Origin: Bdellovibrio sp.
GTDB lineage: Bacteria > Bdellovibrionota > Bdellovibrionia > Bdellovibrionales > Bdellovibrionaceae
Length of the DNA: 64,000 nt
Assembly (NCBI GenBank): GCA_014376435.1
Contig: JACMRL010000019.1
Location: 1 to 64,000 of the forward strand
Direction of reading: 5' to 3'
Shown: positions 27,018-37,117 of the stretch, piece after piece
How the letters are laid out: every line of letters starts with the position of its first letter
Position numbering within the stretch: position 1 is the stretch's first letter
Translations under genes and position numbers: made by a program
The notes under the pieces: model-generated
The model's input: only the letters and a program-made list of their open reading frames with translations
Told to the model about the DNA's origin: nothing
Database searches by the model: none

Positions 27018-27764
27018 ATGAAATCGAATCAATGGATTAAATTTTGCGCGGCTTTTGTAATACTCCCCGCGGTGCTTTTTTTATCAATTTATTCGCTGGA
27101 TCAAAAAGGTTTTTTTCAAATTGATCAGATCAAAATTGATGTGACGACTTCTGAATCGCAAAAGAATTTTATCGCGCCGAAAATTGAAATTTTAAAAAAT
27201 AAATTAAGTGCTTTTAAAGGAATGTCTTTATGGAGATTTCCGTTAAGCCAAGTTGCCACGATTTTAAAAGATGAACAGTGGGTGGGTGAATTTCGCCTGT
27301 CGCGTTCGTGGCCTTCGAGTCTTGAAATTGAGATCGAACCACAGGCCGTTTCATTCTTAATTCAGTCATCTCAAGATAAATTTAGTCCGGTATCAGAATC
27401 GGGATTGGTGTTAGATAAAGTAGATTCAAAAGAAGCGCCGAACGCAATCATCAGCCATGATGTGGTGTTATTAAAAAATAAAAAAATTCGTGACGGAGCT
27501 TTGACAGTTTTAAAATCTTTGCCCACGCAAGGACGCCTTCATCAATCGCAAGTTTCGGAAATTGGTTACGACAAAAAAGAAGGCTACTGGATTCGTCTTT
27601 TACAATCCGAAGTGAAGATTAATTTAGGTGAAGATCAGTTTGAAATTAAATCTGCGAGAGTCTCTCAAGTGATCGATTATCTTGAGTCTCGAGATCTGAA
27701 AGCTCGCGTCATAGACGCAAATCTATCAAAAAAAGTTCTTGTCAGGTTGCATCAGACTCCCTAA
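27018..27764 (+). CDS. ftsQ: Cell division protein FtsQ
   Basis: FtsQ bridges early and late divisome proteins from the inner membrane. The 248-residue protein has a short cytoplasmic end, one membrane segment at about 8-26, a POTRA-like domain (FQIDQIKIDV onward, about 35-100) and a C-terminal beta domain. Conservation is low, so the call relies on topology, the POTRA region and the place just before ftsA and ftsZ. The last codons lie inside a long inverted repeat. Confidence 0.85.
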   Translation: MKSNQWIKFCAAFVILPAVLFLSIYSLDQKGFFQIDQIKIDVTTSESQKNFIAPKIEILKNKLSAFKGMSLWRFPLSQVATILKDEQWVGEFRLSRSWPSSLEIEIEPQAVSFLIQSSQDKFSPVSESGLVLDKVDSKEAPNAIISHDVVLLKNKKIRDGALTVLKSLPTQGRLHQSQVSEIGYDKKEGYWIRLLQSEVKINLGEDQFEIKSARVSQVIDYLESRDLKARVIDANLSKKVLVRLHQTP

Positions 27765-27790
27765 GCTTTAGTCGTAGGGACTTCAGTCTG
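27753..27790 (+). other. Inverted repeat over the ftsQ stop, before ftsA
   Basis: CAGACTCCCTA (27753-27763) pairs with TAGGGA (27775-27780) and, after a CTTCA bulge, GTCTG (27786-27790), giving 11 base pairs. It overlaps the ftsQ stop codon and is followed by GAAGACTTTTG, a weak T-run. It could end or slow transcription before ftsA-ftsZ, or protect mRNA. An unusually wide gap (147 bases) to ftsA suggests extra control here. Confidence 0.4.
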
Positions 27791-27911
27791 GAAGACTTTT
27801 GTCCATATGATTTGCACAACTGAGTAAAGCATCAACGTGATTCTCAACAAGATTGGATGGGCTTTGAGTTCGAATCAATTTAAAGACTTCGGTCGACTAA
27901 AGGACTTAAGG

Positions 27912-29186
27912 ATGAGTACTTCTAATAATACAGGGCCTGTATTGGCCTCTCTGGATATCGGTTCTTCGCAAGTTAAACTTGTGTATAGCATCGTGACTCA
28001 AACCTCTAATTTAGAAAATCAAATCGACGTGGTCGGCGTAGGCTTAGTACCAAACTCAGGTTTGAAACAAGGCGTAGTCGTTAACATTGAAACAACAACC
28101 GAAGCCATTCGTAAAGCGAAAGATGAAGCCGAGTTGATGTCGGGATACAAAACCAACGAAGTTTGGGTTTCAGTATCGGGTTCACACGTTCAATCATTCG
28201 ATTCTAAGGGAATGGTGGCGATTAAAAATAAAGAAGTGAATACGCAAGATATCGAACGCGTGATCGAAGCAGCAAAGGCCATTATTGTTCCGGCGGATCG
28301 CATGGTTTTACACGTGATTCCACGCGAATATAAAATTGATTCTCAAGATGGTATTTCTGATCCAATCGGCATGGCGGGCGTTCGTTTAGAAGCGAATGTT
28401 CATATTGTAACCGCAAGTCAGTCAGCGATTTCAAATTTAGTAAAGTGCATTGAAAAAGCCGGCTTTAAAGTGGCGGGTATTGTTTTAGATCAAATTGCAG
28501 CTAGCAAAGCGGTTTTGAGCGATGACGAAAAAAATCTAGGTGTTTGCTTAGTCGACGTCGGCGGCGGATCTAGTAAATTAATTTATTTTATCAACGGCAG
28601 CGTAGCGCACACATCTTTAATTTCAATCGGTGGAACGCATTTCACGCATGACGTAGCGGTGGGTTTAAGAACTCCGCAAATGGCGGCTGAAGAATTAAAA
28701 CGCAAACACGGTTGCGCAGTTTCATCTTTAGTTTCTGACGAAGAAACGGTGGATGTTCCGGGCGTGGGTGGTCGTAAATCAAGAACAATCGCACGTAAAG
28801 AATTAGCCCACATTCTCGAAGCGCGTGCGGAAGAATGTTTAAATATGATTTCAAATGATGTTCGGATCAGTGGCTTACAGCCGCTTTTAGGTTCGGGCAT
28901 TGTATTAACCGGCGGATCTAGCAGCTTAGATGGATTAGTTGAAATGGGAGAATTTGTTTTTGATATCCCAGTTCGCCGTGGTTTTCCAAGATTATTAGGT
29001 GGATTGAAAGACGTAGTGAAAGGCGGCGAATTTGCGACGGCCGTAGGTCTTTTATTTCACGCACTTGAAACTAAAAAAGATTTTTATGTTCGAAAAGACT
29101 CTAGCATGAGCTTTTCAAATAATATGAATAACTCTTTCGGAGATATTTCTTCGAAGGTTAAAAAGTTTTTTAACGATTTATTTTAA
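27912..29186 (+). CDS. ftsA: Cell division protein FtsA
   Basis: FtsA is the actin-like protein that ties FtsZ to the membrane. It has 424 residues from the ATG at 27912, which has AAGGA 7 bases upstream; a GTG at 27837 is open but has weaker support. The nucleotide-binding segments LDIGSSQVKLVYS (phosphate 1), CLVDVGGGSSKLIYF (phosphate 2) and LTGGSSSLDGL (adenosine) are present. The end reads FGDISSKVKKFFNDLF, an amphipathic helix suited to membrane binding. Confidence 0.96.
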   Translation: MSTSNNTGPVLASLDIGSSQVKLVYSIVTQTSNLENQIDVVGVGLVPNSGLKQGVVVNIETTTEAIRKAKDEAELMSGYKTNEVWVSVSGSHVQSFDSKGMVAIKNKEVNTQDIERVIEAAKAIIVPADRMVLHVIPREYKIDSQDGISDPIGMAGVRLEANVHIVTASQSAISNLVKCIEKAGFKVAGIVLDQIAASKAVLSDDEKNLGVCLVDVGGGSSKLIYFINGSVAHTSLISIGGTHFTHDVAVGLRTPQMAAEELKRKHGCAVSSLVSDEETVDVPGVGGRKSRTIARKELAHILEARAEECLNMISNDVRISGLQPLLGSGIVLTGGSSSLDGLVEMGEFVFDIPVRRGFPRLLGGLKDVVKGGEFATAVGLLFHALETKKDFYVRKDSSMSFSNNMNNSFGDISSKVKKFFNDLF

Positions 29187-29213
29187 AAAGTCTATTTCTA
29201 CGGAGGGAATGAT

Positions 29214-30842
29214 ATGTTTGAACTAGAAGAAAACGTAAATATTGGCGCGAATATTAAAGTAGTTGGTATTGGCGGCGGCGGAAGTAATGCAGTAACGACG
29301 ATGATCGAAGGCGGCATGACGAATGTTGAATTCGTAGTTGCAAACACGGATATCCAGGCTTTGAACTCCAGTAAAGCGGGACAAAAAATTCAATTAGGCG
29401 CAGACCTAACTAAAGGTTTAGGCGCGGGAGCAAATCCAGATGTAGGTCGTCGAAGTGCGATTGAATCTTATAACCAAATCGTTGATCACCTAAAAGGTGC
29501 CGACATGGTTTTCGTAACAGCTGGTATGGGCGGCGGAACAGGTACGGGCGGAGCGCCCATCGTAGCAAAAATTGCGCGTGAATTAGGTGCGTTAACGATT
29601 GGTGTAGTAACGAAGCCTTTCATGTTCGAAGGAAAAAAACGCAGTAAACACGCCGAAGCAGGCTTAGCGGAATTAAAAGATAATGTTGATGCATTAATCG
29701 TAATTCCCAATCAAAAATTATTATCAATCTCTACTGATAAAACTCCGTTATTAGACACATTTAAAAAAGCGGATGAAGTTTTACTGCAAGCGGTTAAAGG
29801 TATTTCTGATTTGATCAATATCCGCGGTTTAATCAATTTAGATTTCGCCGATATTCGTACGGTAATGGCTAACAAAGGTTTAGCATTAATGGGAACGGGT
29901 TCAGCTAAAGGTGAAAATCGCGCAGTTGAAGCAGCGACTCAGGCAATCTCTTCTCCATTACTAGAAAATGTAAAAATTGACGGTGCAACAGGCATCATTA
30001 TTAACGTAACGGGTGGATCTGATCTTTCTTTATACGAAGTGAACGAAGCTTCTACTTTAATTACAGAGGCCGCTAGCGAAGACGCGGAAGTCATTTTCGG
30101 CGCGGTCATCGATCCAACAATCGATGATGAAGTACGCGTAACTGTTATTGCAACGGGTTTTGCCCGCGAAGACAAACGTGACGGAATCGGTGCGTTCAAT
30201 TCGATGCAAAGTTTTTTGAACACGGCACCTTCGATCACGTTTGATATGCCGGGTATGCCAGCCACTGGAATGCAACAACAGCAACAACCGCAAAGCCAAG
30301 GTTTTGCGCCAATGCAGGGTTACCAACAGCAACCAAATGCACAGATGTATCCGCAATTTCAACAGCCGATGCAGCAACCACAGCAGGGTTATTACCAACA
30401 GCAGCCTCAACAAATGGCTCCGCAAATGCCGACTCAGCCAGTTTATAACCAATCAATCCCACAACAATTTGCTCCTCCACATTTGCCTTCAATCAATAAT
30501 GTGCAAGAGACAATTAAGTCTTTCACAACGGAAGTAGCGCACGCAGCTCATATTGAAACGACACCAACTCCGGTTGCTAACGAAGCCGATTTAACTTCGG
30601 AAATTTCTCCGGTCGCGGCGAATTCATCAACGGCTCGTGATATGTTATTAGCGAAAGCAAAAGCATTCCGCGAAACGCAAGTTACTCAACCCGCAGCTTC
30701 AGAAAAATCTTTTCATCCAGAACAGTTAACGATGATGGATGAGGAGAAACAAGTGGAAGAAGCCCGTAAAATGGCGCGCGATATTTTAGAAGTGCCCGCG
30801 TTCATCCGCAAAAAACAAGGTTTTGATTTACAACAAAACTAA
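29214..30842 (+). CDS. ftsZ: Cell division GTPase FtsZ
   Basis: FtsZ polymerises into the division ring. This copy has 542 residues, longer than the usual 380-400. The GTPase core (about 1-320) has the GTP-binding [10 protein letters not shown] and the synergy-loop [11 protein letters not shown], both intact. A long linker follows, with a Gln/Pro/Tyr-rich stretch at about 353-412, then a charged part. The C-terminal peptide EVPAFIRKK matches the conserved tail that binds FtsA and partners. The ribosome site is strong (GGAGG), 28 bases after ftsA. Confidence 0.97.
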   Translation: MFELEENVNIGANIKVVGIGGGGSNAVTTMIEGGMTNVEFVVANTDIQALNSSKAGQKIQLGADLTKGLGAGANPDVGRRSAIESYNQIVDHLKGADMVFVTAGMGGGTGTGGAPIVAKIARELGALTIGVVTKPFMFEGKKRSKHAEAGLAELKDNVDALIVIPNQKLLSISTDKTPLLDTFKKADEVLLQAVKGISDLINIRGLINLDFADIRTVMANKGLALMGTGSAKGENRAVEAATQAISSPLLENVKIDGATGIIINVTGGSDLSLYEVNEASTLITEAASEDAEVIFGAVIDPTIDDEVRVTVIATGFAREDKRDGIGAFNSMQSFLNTAPSITFDMPGMPATGMQQQQQPQSQGFAPMQGYQQQPNAQMYPQFQQPMQQPQQGYYQQQPQQMAPQMPTQPVYNQSIPQQFAPPHLPSINNVQETIKSFTTEVAHAAHIETTPTPVANEADLTSEISPVAANSSTARDMLLAKAKAFRETQVTQPAASEKSFHPEQLTMMDEEKQVEEARKMARDILEVPAFIRKKQGFDLQQN

Positions 30843-30848
30843 GTAAAA

Positions 30849-31607
30849 GTGATTTCTTGGTTTATCTCTGATATTCATCTTAAAAATGTCAATGAACGCA
30901 ACGGAAACACTCTGTTGCGTTTTTTGTTTTTGCTGAATGAAAATCCTAAAGAACATCGTCTTTTTATGTTGGGTGATATTTTTGATTTCTGGTTATCAAA
31001 CGGCCAAGCCTTTCGCGATCATTACCAAGTCTTAATTGCTCAAATTGAAAAATTTAAAAAAGCGGGCGGAGAAGTTCATTACTTCGAAGGAAATCACGAT
31101 TTTCACGTCGATGTGTTCTGGACAAAGTATTTAGATATTCCCGTTTACGAAGACGAAGCTTTTTTTAATATTGACGGAATGAAGGTGCGCTTAGAGCACG
31201 GCGATTTTATTAATCCTGATGATGTGGCTTACTTAAAATACCGCTCGATCGTTCGTCATCGTTTTATCGAACCGATTGGGCATATGGTGCCGGGTTGGTT
31301 TTGGAAATGGTTTGGCGAAAAAGAAAGCCAAAAGAGCCGTAAAAAAAGCGTCGGCTACATGATTCAAAACGCTGATAAAGTTAAAAATTTAATCCATACC
31401 CACGTTGAAAAAGTTTATGCAGAAAAACCTTTCGATTTAGTTGTCACCGGGCATATGCATATTTTTGATGATTATGAATTTAGCCGTGACGGAAAAAAAA
31501 TACGCTCGGTTAATTTAGGCACTTGGCTGGATCAGCCGCGCGCTTTACGAATTGAAAATGCACAGATGCAGGTCGTGAACCTGCATAATCTATTGAATAA
31601 AAACTAG
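30849..31607 (+). CDS. LpxH-like metallophosphoesterase
   Basis: This calcineurin-type phosphoesterase has 252 residues. Metal-ligand motifs occur in order: SDIHL, GDIFDFW, EGNHDFH, EHGDF and GHMH. They resemble UDP-2,3-diacylglucosamine diphosphatase (LpxH), which makes lipid X in lipid A synthesis. The C-terminal GTWLDQPRAL also fits. The start is GTG, 6 bases after the ftsZ stop, with no good ribosome site, so translation is probably coupled. Its stop shares CTAG with the convergent gene. A related hydrolase of other substrates is possible. Confidence 0.8.
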   Translation: MISWFISDIHLKNVNERNGNTLLRFLFLLNENPKEHRLFMLGDIFDFWLSNGQAFRDHYQVLIAQIEKFKKAGGEVHYFEGNHDFHVDVFWTKYLDIPVYEDEAFFNIDGMKVRLEHGDFINPDDVAYLKYRSIVRHRFIEPIGHMVPGWFWKWFGEKESQKSRKKSVGYMIQNADKVKNLIHTHVEKVYAEKPFDLVVTGHMHIFDDYEFSRDGKKIRSVNLGTWLDQPRALRIENAQMQVVNLHNLLNKN

Positions 31608-32353
31608 AAATTATAAGTGTAAGATAAAGCGCCGGAAATGCCGGTTAAAGACGTGGCAATATCTGATCCATTCAAGTTTTCTAATTCACGATCCGTGGCA
31701 GCTTGAGAAGCTCCGTAAACAGTTGAAGCGCTGGCGCTGCTGACAATATTTCTGACAATAGGTAAGTAACGGTAATTTCCTTCAACGCCAAAGCAGTGAT
31801 CTGGCACCAAGCAAAAGTCGGCGCCCACGCCCACTTGCATACCAAAACTAGAACCGCTAAATTTTGCATTACGCGGACCATTCGTGATATCGCCGTCTAA
31901 TTTTCCATAGCCTAAACCGGCTTGAAGATAAAAATCGATGATGTCATTGCTAAGTGGAATAATTCGAACTAACGGAAATAAAGTAAAGCCCGTTAGTTTA
32001 TAATCATAAGAGCCGTCTGAAGCCGAGCCGGAAGCTGATTGCATAATGTAAGAAGGGCGAAGCTGAATCGCGACTAAATTATTTGAAAAGCGAAAAGTCA
32101 GTTGTCCGCTGAATTCATAACCTGAATTGAAATCACTTGTCGAGGCACCGTTGGCGGCTTTTGCATCGCGGATCATGCCATTTAAACCTGATTGGTCGGC
32201 GGTCACGATTCCCACGCCAAAACCTAGTGATAGTGAACCACCGGCGAATGCACCTTTACCACCTTTTTTCTTTGCGGCCTCTGCGCTTTGCGGAAGGGAA
32301 AAAATAAAAGCAGAAACTAGAATACTCATCAGGGAAAATTTACGGAAATTCAT
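31604..32353 (-). CDS. Predicted outer-membrane beta-barrel protein
   Basis: The 249-residue protein has a signal peptide ending at SAEA (about residue 26), then a Lys/Gly-rich mature start. Repeated amphipathic strands such as FSGQLTFRFSN and LVAIQLRPSYIM follow, and it ends YTYNF, an aromatic C-terminus typical of barrels. Two cysteines (CLVPDHC) may form a loop disulfide. It resembles small OmpW or OmpX-like opacity barrels only in general style. It lies downstream of recN on the same strand, convergent with the phosphoesterase. Confidence 0.7.
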   Translation of the reverse strand: MNFRKFSLMSILVSAFIFSLPQSAEAAKKKGGKGAFAGGSLSLGFGVGIVTADQSGLNGMIRDAKAANGASTSDFNSGYEFSGQLTFRFSNNLVAIQLRPSYIMQSASGSASDGSYDYKLTGFTLFPLVRIIPLSNDIIDFYLQAGLGYGKLDGDITNGPRNAKFSGSSFGMQVGVGADFCLVPDHCFGVEGNYRYLPIVRNIVSSASASTVYGASQAATDRELENLNGSDIATSLTGISGALSYTYNF

Positions 32354-32435
32354 TCGTAGGCTCCTTGGGGTTTCGGTGCCTTTACAGAATGAACGAGCCA
32401 GGATTTTCGCGCAACCCTGGGCCTAGACAAACGTA

Positions 32436-34130
32436 CTAACGGCTTTCGCTTAATAGCTGTTCAGCGTGAGCTAGTGATGTCTTGGTGATTTTTTCTCCAG
32501 AAATCAGACGTGCGATCTCTTCAATGCGAGTTTTTGATTTCAACTCGGTCACATCCATTTGCACAGAATCTTTTTTATTCGTTTTATGAATTGAAAAGTG
32601 AACATCCCCGTAAGCTGCCACTTGCGGTAAATGCGTCACGCAAATAACTTGTTGGCCTTTGGCGATCGCTTTTAATTTGCGACCCACTTTTTCGGCGGTA
32701 TTACCAGAAACTCCGGTATCTACTTCGTCGAATAAATAAGTGCGCGGAAATTCTGATTGGCCCACCGATTTTTTAAGCGCTAATAAAATACGTGAAAGCT
32801 CTCCACCCGAAGCAACTTTTGCAATCGGACGTTTCGGATCTTTAGCCGAGATCTGGCTTAAGTATTCTACATCGCTATTACCCGCTGAAGTGAGGTGGTC
32901 CAATTTATTTGTTTGAATATAGAATGAAACACCTTTCATATTAAGGTCTAAAAGCTCTTTATTAACGGTATCAGAAAGCTTATCTGCGGCTTTTAAGCGG
33001 GTTTTATGTAATTCTTCGGCCATCTTTTTTAATTCAAGCTCAAGCAGGCTTGCTTGTTTTTTTAAGCCTTCTAAGTGCTCATCAGAGTTTTCTAGGTCAC
33101 CAATTTCTTTTTTCATTTTTTCAAAGATGGCTTGAATTTCATTTAAGTCAGGTCCGTATTTCTTTTGAATTTTACGGATCATGCTTAGACGAGATTCTTT
33201 TTCTTCCATCGCTTCGGCGTCTAATTGGTATTGGCTAAGATCTTTACGCAAAGAGAAAAAAGTATCTTCAATTAAAGTGCTAGCTTGATCTAAAGCGGCC
33301 ATTTTATCTGGTAAAGTTGAATCAATATTTAATAATTCTAAAGATTTTTTTTGCACCATTTTAATTCGTGAAATAACCGAATCTGAATCAGAAAATAAAA
33401 TATCATCGCACTCAGTGATAAATTTTAAAACTTTGTGCGAGCTTTTCATTTTTTTGATTTCGGCTTCGATTTGTGAATCAACTTCCGGATCTAAATCTAG
33501 TTTATCTAATTCAGCGAATTGAAATTTTAAGAAGTCTAATTTCTGAGATTTATCTTGCGCCTGTTTTTCAAAAGCCGTGATATTCGATTTAATCACGCCT
33601 AATTGTTCGTATTTAGCTTCGTAAGCATTACGTTTATCAAAGTGACCGGCGTATTGGTCTAATAAGTCTAGGTGGTAAGCCTTTGATAAAAGATTACGGT
33701 TATCGTGCTGGCCAGTCATTTCAATCAAAGGCGCGCTGTTGCCGGTCACTTCAATCATTGGTGAAACCATATCGCGTAATTGATGGAGTGTGCTGAGGCT
33801 GCCGTTGAGATAAACCTTTGATTTATCGCCGGAAGAGATCACGCGTTTAACAATAAGAGTATTTTCTGAAGTATCAATGCCCGCATTGTCTAAAGCTTTT
33901 TTGATATCGGGTCTTTTTTTAAGATCAAAAGAACCTTCAACCAACGCTTGAGTTGAACCCGTACGGATAATATCTGAAGAAGCTTTTTCCCCCATGAGAA
34001 GCGCTAAGCTTTTTAATAGGACAGATTTTCCTGAACCCGTTTCGCCCGAAAGAATATTTAAACCATTTTGAAATTCGATATGCAAATGATCAATGATGGC
34101 AAACTGAGAAACTTTAAGTTCCTGTAACAT
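32436..34130 (-). CDS. recN: DNA repair ATPase RecN
   Basis: RecN is an SMC-like protein of double-strand-break repair. From the ATG at 34130 it has 564 residues. Walker A LSGETGSGKSVLL is near the start. A long coiled coil fills about 150-370. The C-terminal ABC signature ASGGELSRILLALK and Walker B YLFDEVDTGVSG close the head domain. GGAG stands 6 bases before this ATG, so the upstream ATG at 34169 is rejected. The start overlaps nadK by 17 bases, the common nadK-recN pairing. Confidence 0.96.
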   Translation of the reverse strand: MLQELKVSQFAIIDHLHIEFQNGLNILSGETGSGKSVLLKSLALLMGEKASSDIIRTGSTQALVEGSFDLKKRPDIKKALDNAGIDTSENTLIVKRVISSGDKSKVYLNGSLSTLHQLRDMVSPMIEVTGNSAPLIEMTGQHDNRNLLSKAYHLDLLDQYAGHFDKRNAYEAKYEQLGVIKSNITAFEKQAQDKSQKLDFLKFQFAELDKLDLDPEVDSQIEAEIKKMKSSHKVLKFITECDDILFSDSDSVISRIKMVQKKSLELLNIDSTLPDKMAALDQASTLIEDTFFSLRKDLSQYQLDAEAMEEKESRLSMIRKIQKKYGPDLNEIQAIFEKMKKEIGDLENSDEHLEGLKKQASLLELELKKMAEELHKTRLKAADKLSDTVNKELLDLNMKGVSFYIQTNKLDHLTSAGNSDVEYLSQISAKDPKRPIAKVASGGELSRILLALKKSVGQSEFPRTYLFDEVDTGVSGNTAEKVGRKLKAIAKGQQVICVTHLPQVAAYGDVHFSIHKTNKKDSVQMDVTELKSKTRIEEIARLISGEKITKTSLAHAEQLLSESR

Positions 34131-35010
34131 AGCGGTCTCCAAATTTAAGTTTGTCTTTGAGTAGATCAAAGAAATTGTGGTTTGGTTTTCGAATCATCAA
34201 GTGATCAACCGGATTACGAGTAATGGTCACTTCATCTTCGTGCGAAAGTTCTAAAACTTTTTGTCCGTCGATAATAAGGTGGGCCAGCGTGGTCTGTTGA
34301 TCAATACGTAAAACTAACTTTTTATTATCCGGAAAAATCAGCGGACGAGTCGTTAACGAATGCGGCGCAACTGGTGTCACCACGATCGCATTTACTTCGG
34401 GATGAAGAATGGGTCCACCCGCGGCTAAATTGTAAGCTGTAGACCCCGTCGGTGACGAGATAATTAAGCCGTCAGCCTTGATGTGGTTCACTAAAGCTTT
34501 ATCAAAATGTAAAGACGTACTGATCAGTTGCGAATATGAGCCGCGTTCGATCACGATATCATTAAGTGCATCGAACGAAAGTCTTTTGCCAGACTTTAGT
34601 TTAACCTGAGTATGTAAGCGACTACGTGAATGAACGACCATATCATTTTTCAATGTTTGATCTACCGTTGCAAAAATATTATCAATGGAGTGAGCGGTTA
34701 AAAAACCTAGGAAGCCCATGTTGAATCCTAAAATCGGAACGGGGTGGCCTTTTAGCAAACGAACCGCCCGTAAGTAAGTTCCGTCTCCGCCAAGCACAAT
34801 CACTAACGCCATTTCTTTTAGGTCGTTTGAGCTAACTAAAGCTTGCGTATCTGCGATTTGCTTTTGTTCAGGCGCGGTAAATACTTTGTAGCGTCTTGCT
34901 TTTAGCTTGATCGCAAGTTGCTTCGACATTTTTACCGCCGCCGGGGAATGAAGGCGATACACGATCGCGATTTTTTTATTTCCCTTGAGAGTTAGTTTGC
35001 GTTCTTTCAT
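34114..35010 (-). CDS. nadK: NAD kinase
   Basis: This enzyme phosphorylates NAD to NADP. The protein is 298 residues, with the GGDGT motif at 74-78 (Asp76 is catalytic). The second conserved block SSPTGSTAYNLAAGGPI is complete, and a NGFLT-like NMGFLGFLTA region is near 105-115. It overlaps the upstream peptidase gene by 4 bases (ATGA) and recN by 17, so all three are one transcript. Confidence 0.96.
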   Translation of the reverse strand: MKERKLTLKGNKKIAIVYRLHSPAAVKMSKQLAIKLKARRYKVFTAPEQKQIADTQALVSSNDLKEMALVIVLGGDGTYLRAVRLLKGHPVPILGFNMGFLGFLTAHSIDNIFATVDQTLKNDMVVHSRSRLHTQVKLKSGKRLSFDALNDIVIERGSYSQLISTSLHFDKALVNHIKADGLIISSPTGSTAYNLAAGGPILHPEVNAIVVTPVAPHSLTTRPLIFPDNKKLVLRIDQQTTLAHLIIDGQKVLELSHEDEVTITRNPVDHLMIRKPNHNFFDLLKDKLKFGDRYVTGT

Positions 35011-37055
35011 AGAAGCCCATTACGGCGAAGTAATGAATCTGGATCGGGCTCGCGTCCGCGGAATTCTTTGTAAAGATCCATCGGGTGCGAAGTTCCGCCG
35101 CGGCTTAGAATGCTGTTTTTAAATTTTTCGGCGACCTTTACATTGTAAAGACCTTCTTCTTTAAAATATTCAAATGCATCCGCATCTAAAACCGCGGCCC
35201 AATGGTAAGAATAATATCCTGCGGCGTAGCCTCCGCCAAAGATATGACCAAAGCTAGCTGAAGCATTTGTTCCGGGTTCTTTTGGTAGTAGACGAGTCAA
35301 GGCGGTTGCATCCGTTTCGAATTGATCGACGTCTTTAATTTGATCTGGCTTAGTTGTATACCACTTCATATCAAGCCATGCGAACTGCACTTGGCGTAAA
35401 GTCATCCAGCCCGATTGAAACAGCGAAGATTTTTTAATTTTCTCCACCAGTTCAGCCGGGATTGGTTCATTTGTTTCGTAGTGACGAGCAAATAAATCTA
35501 AACCTTCTTTTTCTTCTGTCCAGTTTTCCATAATTTGTGATGGAAGTTCAACGAAGTCCCAGTAAACATTTGTTCCGGCTAAGGTGCGGTATTTACACTG
35601 CGAAAGTAAACCGTGCAAAGCATGACCAAACTCATGAAATAAAGTTCTGACTTCATCGTAAGATAATAGCGAAGGCTTCGTCGGAGTAGGCTTGGTAAAA
35701 TTACAAACGATGCTGACGTGTGGGCGTTTCACTTCGTGCGAATACATTCCTTGTTCACGGTAGTTCGTCATCCATGCGCCACCTTTTTTAGTCTCGCGCG
35801 GGAAGAAGTCCATATAAAATAGACCAATGTATTCATTTGTCTTCTCGTGATAAACTTCAAAAGTTTTAACATCAGGATGGTAAACCGGAATATTTGTTAC
35901 TGGTTTAAAAGTTAATTGGAAAAGCCTACGCGAGTGTTCAAAAACTCCCTCGATCACATTTTCTAATTTAAAGTACGGACGTAACTCTTCTTCATTAAAT
36001 GCGTACTTTTCTTCTTTTAATTTTTCAGAGTAGTAAGCAAAATCCCAAGGTTTTATTTCGGCTGCACCGTCTATTTTTTTTGCGAAATCTTGCACTTCTT
36101 TTAAATCGTTAGCCGCCGCCTTTTTCGCGGGCTCCATCAAGCGTTTTAAGAAAGTAAAAACGGTGTCTTCATTTTTCGCCATACGTTCTTCTAAAACGTA
36201 TTCCGCGTAATCTTTAAAACCTAACAGCTGCGCACGTTGATATTTTAAAGTAACAATTTTTTTGATGACCTCTTGGTTATCAAATTCTCCGCCGAATGCT
36301 TTTGACGAAGAAGCGCGCCATAATTTTTCACGTAGGTGACGTTGCGCTGAGTATGTCATAAAAGGTATGAGTGATGGAGCTTGTAAGTTGAAAAGCCATT
36401 GGCCCTTTTTCCCTTTTTGCTCTGCCGACATCGCCGCTGCTTCGCGCACGCCTTCCGGTAAGCCAGCTAAATCTTTTTCATCAGTGATCCACATTTCAAA
36501 AGCATTTGTGGCTTTTAAAACATTTTCTGAGAATTGTGGACTTAATACAGAAAGCTCTTGATCTAATTTTCTTAATTCATCTTTTTTCTCAGGGGTTAAT
36601 AAAGCACCGTTACGAGAAAAATCTTTATATAACTTTTCAGTTAAACTTAAGTCTTCACCCTTTAGATTTAACTTGATGCGGTTATCGTAAACGAATTTAA
36701 TTTTTTGAAAAATTTGATCGTCTAAAGAAACGTCTGAAGAGAATGCCGAAAGAATTGGTGAAATCTTCTGTGCTAAAGCTTGATGCGCATCATTTGCTTC
36801 GGCGGAAAATAAATTGAAGTAGATATTTGAAATGCGGTCTACTTTTTCCGAAGCTAGCTCTAAAGCTAAGATCGTATTATCAAAAGTAATTTCTTTTTGC
36901 GCCTTTATGCTGGCGATATTATTTTTTGCTTCCGTAATCGCAACTTCGATTGCGGGCATATAGTCTTCAACCTTGATTTGGTCGAATGGAATGGCGCCAT
37001 CTTTAAGGGTTGAGTTTTTTAATAGAACGCTGTCGTTTTGATTTGTATTTGTCAT
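35007..37055 (-). CDS. M3-family oligopeptidase (oligopeptidase A/PrlC-like)
   Basis: This zinc peptidase of 682 residues has no signal peptide and should cut short peptides in the cytoplasm. The zinc motif HEFGH is at residues 474-478, followed by the expected Glu-bearing helix (NVYWDFVELPSQIMENW). The helical N-terminal lid spans about 1-200, and the C-terminal FGHIFGGGYAAGYYSYHWA is typical of oligopeptidase A and dipeptidyl carboxypeptidases. It leads the operon with nadK and recN. It would help use amino acids from digested protein. Confidence 0.93.
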   Translation of the reverse strand: MTNTNQNDSVLLKNSTLKDGAIPFDQIKVEDYMPAIEVAITEAKNNIASIKAQKEITFDNTILALELASEKVDRISNIYFNLFSAEANDAHQALAQKISPILSAFSSDVSLDDQIFQKIKFVYDNRIKLNLKGEDLSLTEKLYKDFSRNGALLTPEKKDELRKLDQELSVLSPQFSENVLKATNAFEMWITDEKDLAGLPEGVREAAAMSAEQKGKKGQWLFNLQAPSLIPFMTYSAQRHLREKLWRASSSKAFGGEFDNQEVIKKIVTLKYQRAQLLGFKDYAEYVLEERMAKNEDTVFTFLKRLMEPAKKAAANDLKEVQDFAKKIDGAAEIKPWDFAYYSEKLKEEKYAFNEEELRPYFKLENVIEGVFEHSRRLFQLTFKPVTNIPVYHPDVKTFEVYHEKTNEYIGLFYMDFFPRETKKGGAWMTNYREQGMYSHEVKRPHVSIVCNFTKPTPTKPSLLSYDEVRTLFHEFGHALHGLLSQCKYRTLAGTNVYWDFVELPSQIMENWTEEKEGLDLFARHYETNEPIPAELVEKIKKSSLFQSGWMTLRQVQFAWLDMKWYTTKPDQIKDVDQFETDATALTRLLPKEPGTNASASFGHIFGGGYAAGYYSYHWAAVLDADAFEYFKEEGLYNVKVAEKFKNSILSRGGTSHPMDLYKEFRGREPDPDSLLRRNGLL

Positions 37056-37117
37056 ATGAAACTCCAGGGAATTAGCCCTATAAATTTCATATCACGACCC
37101 TAGAAAGCTGTCAGGAA

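Noticed and set aside
30057-30537. Several open frames on both strands over the ftsZ linker
   Set aside because: They come from the CAA/CAG-rich repeat of the Gln tract read in other frames.
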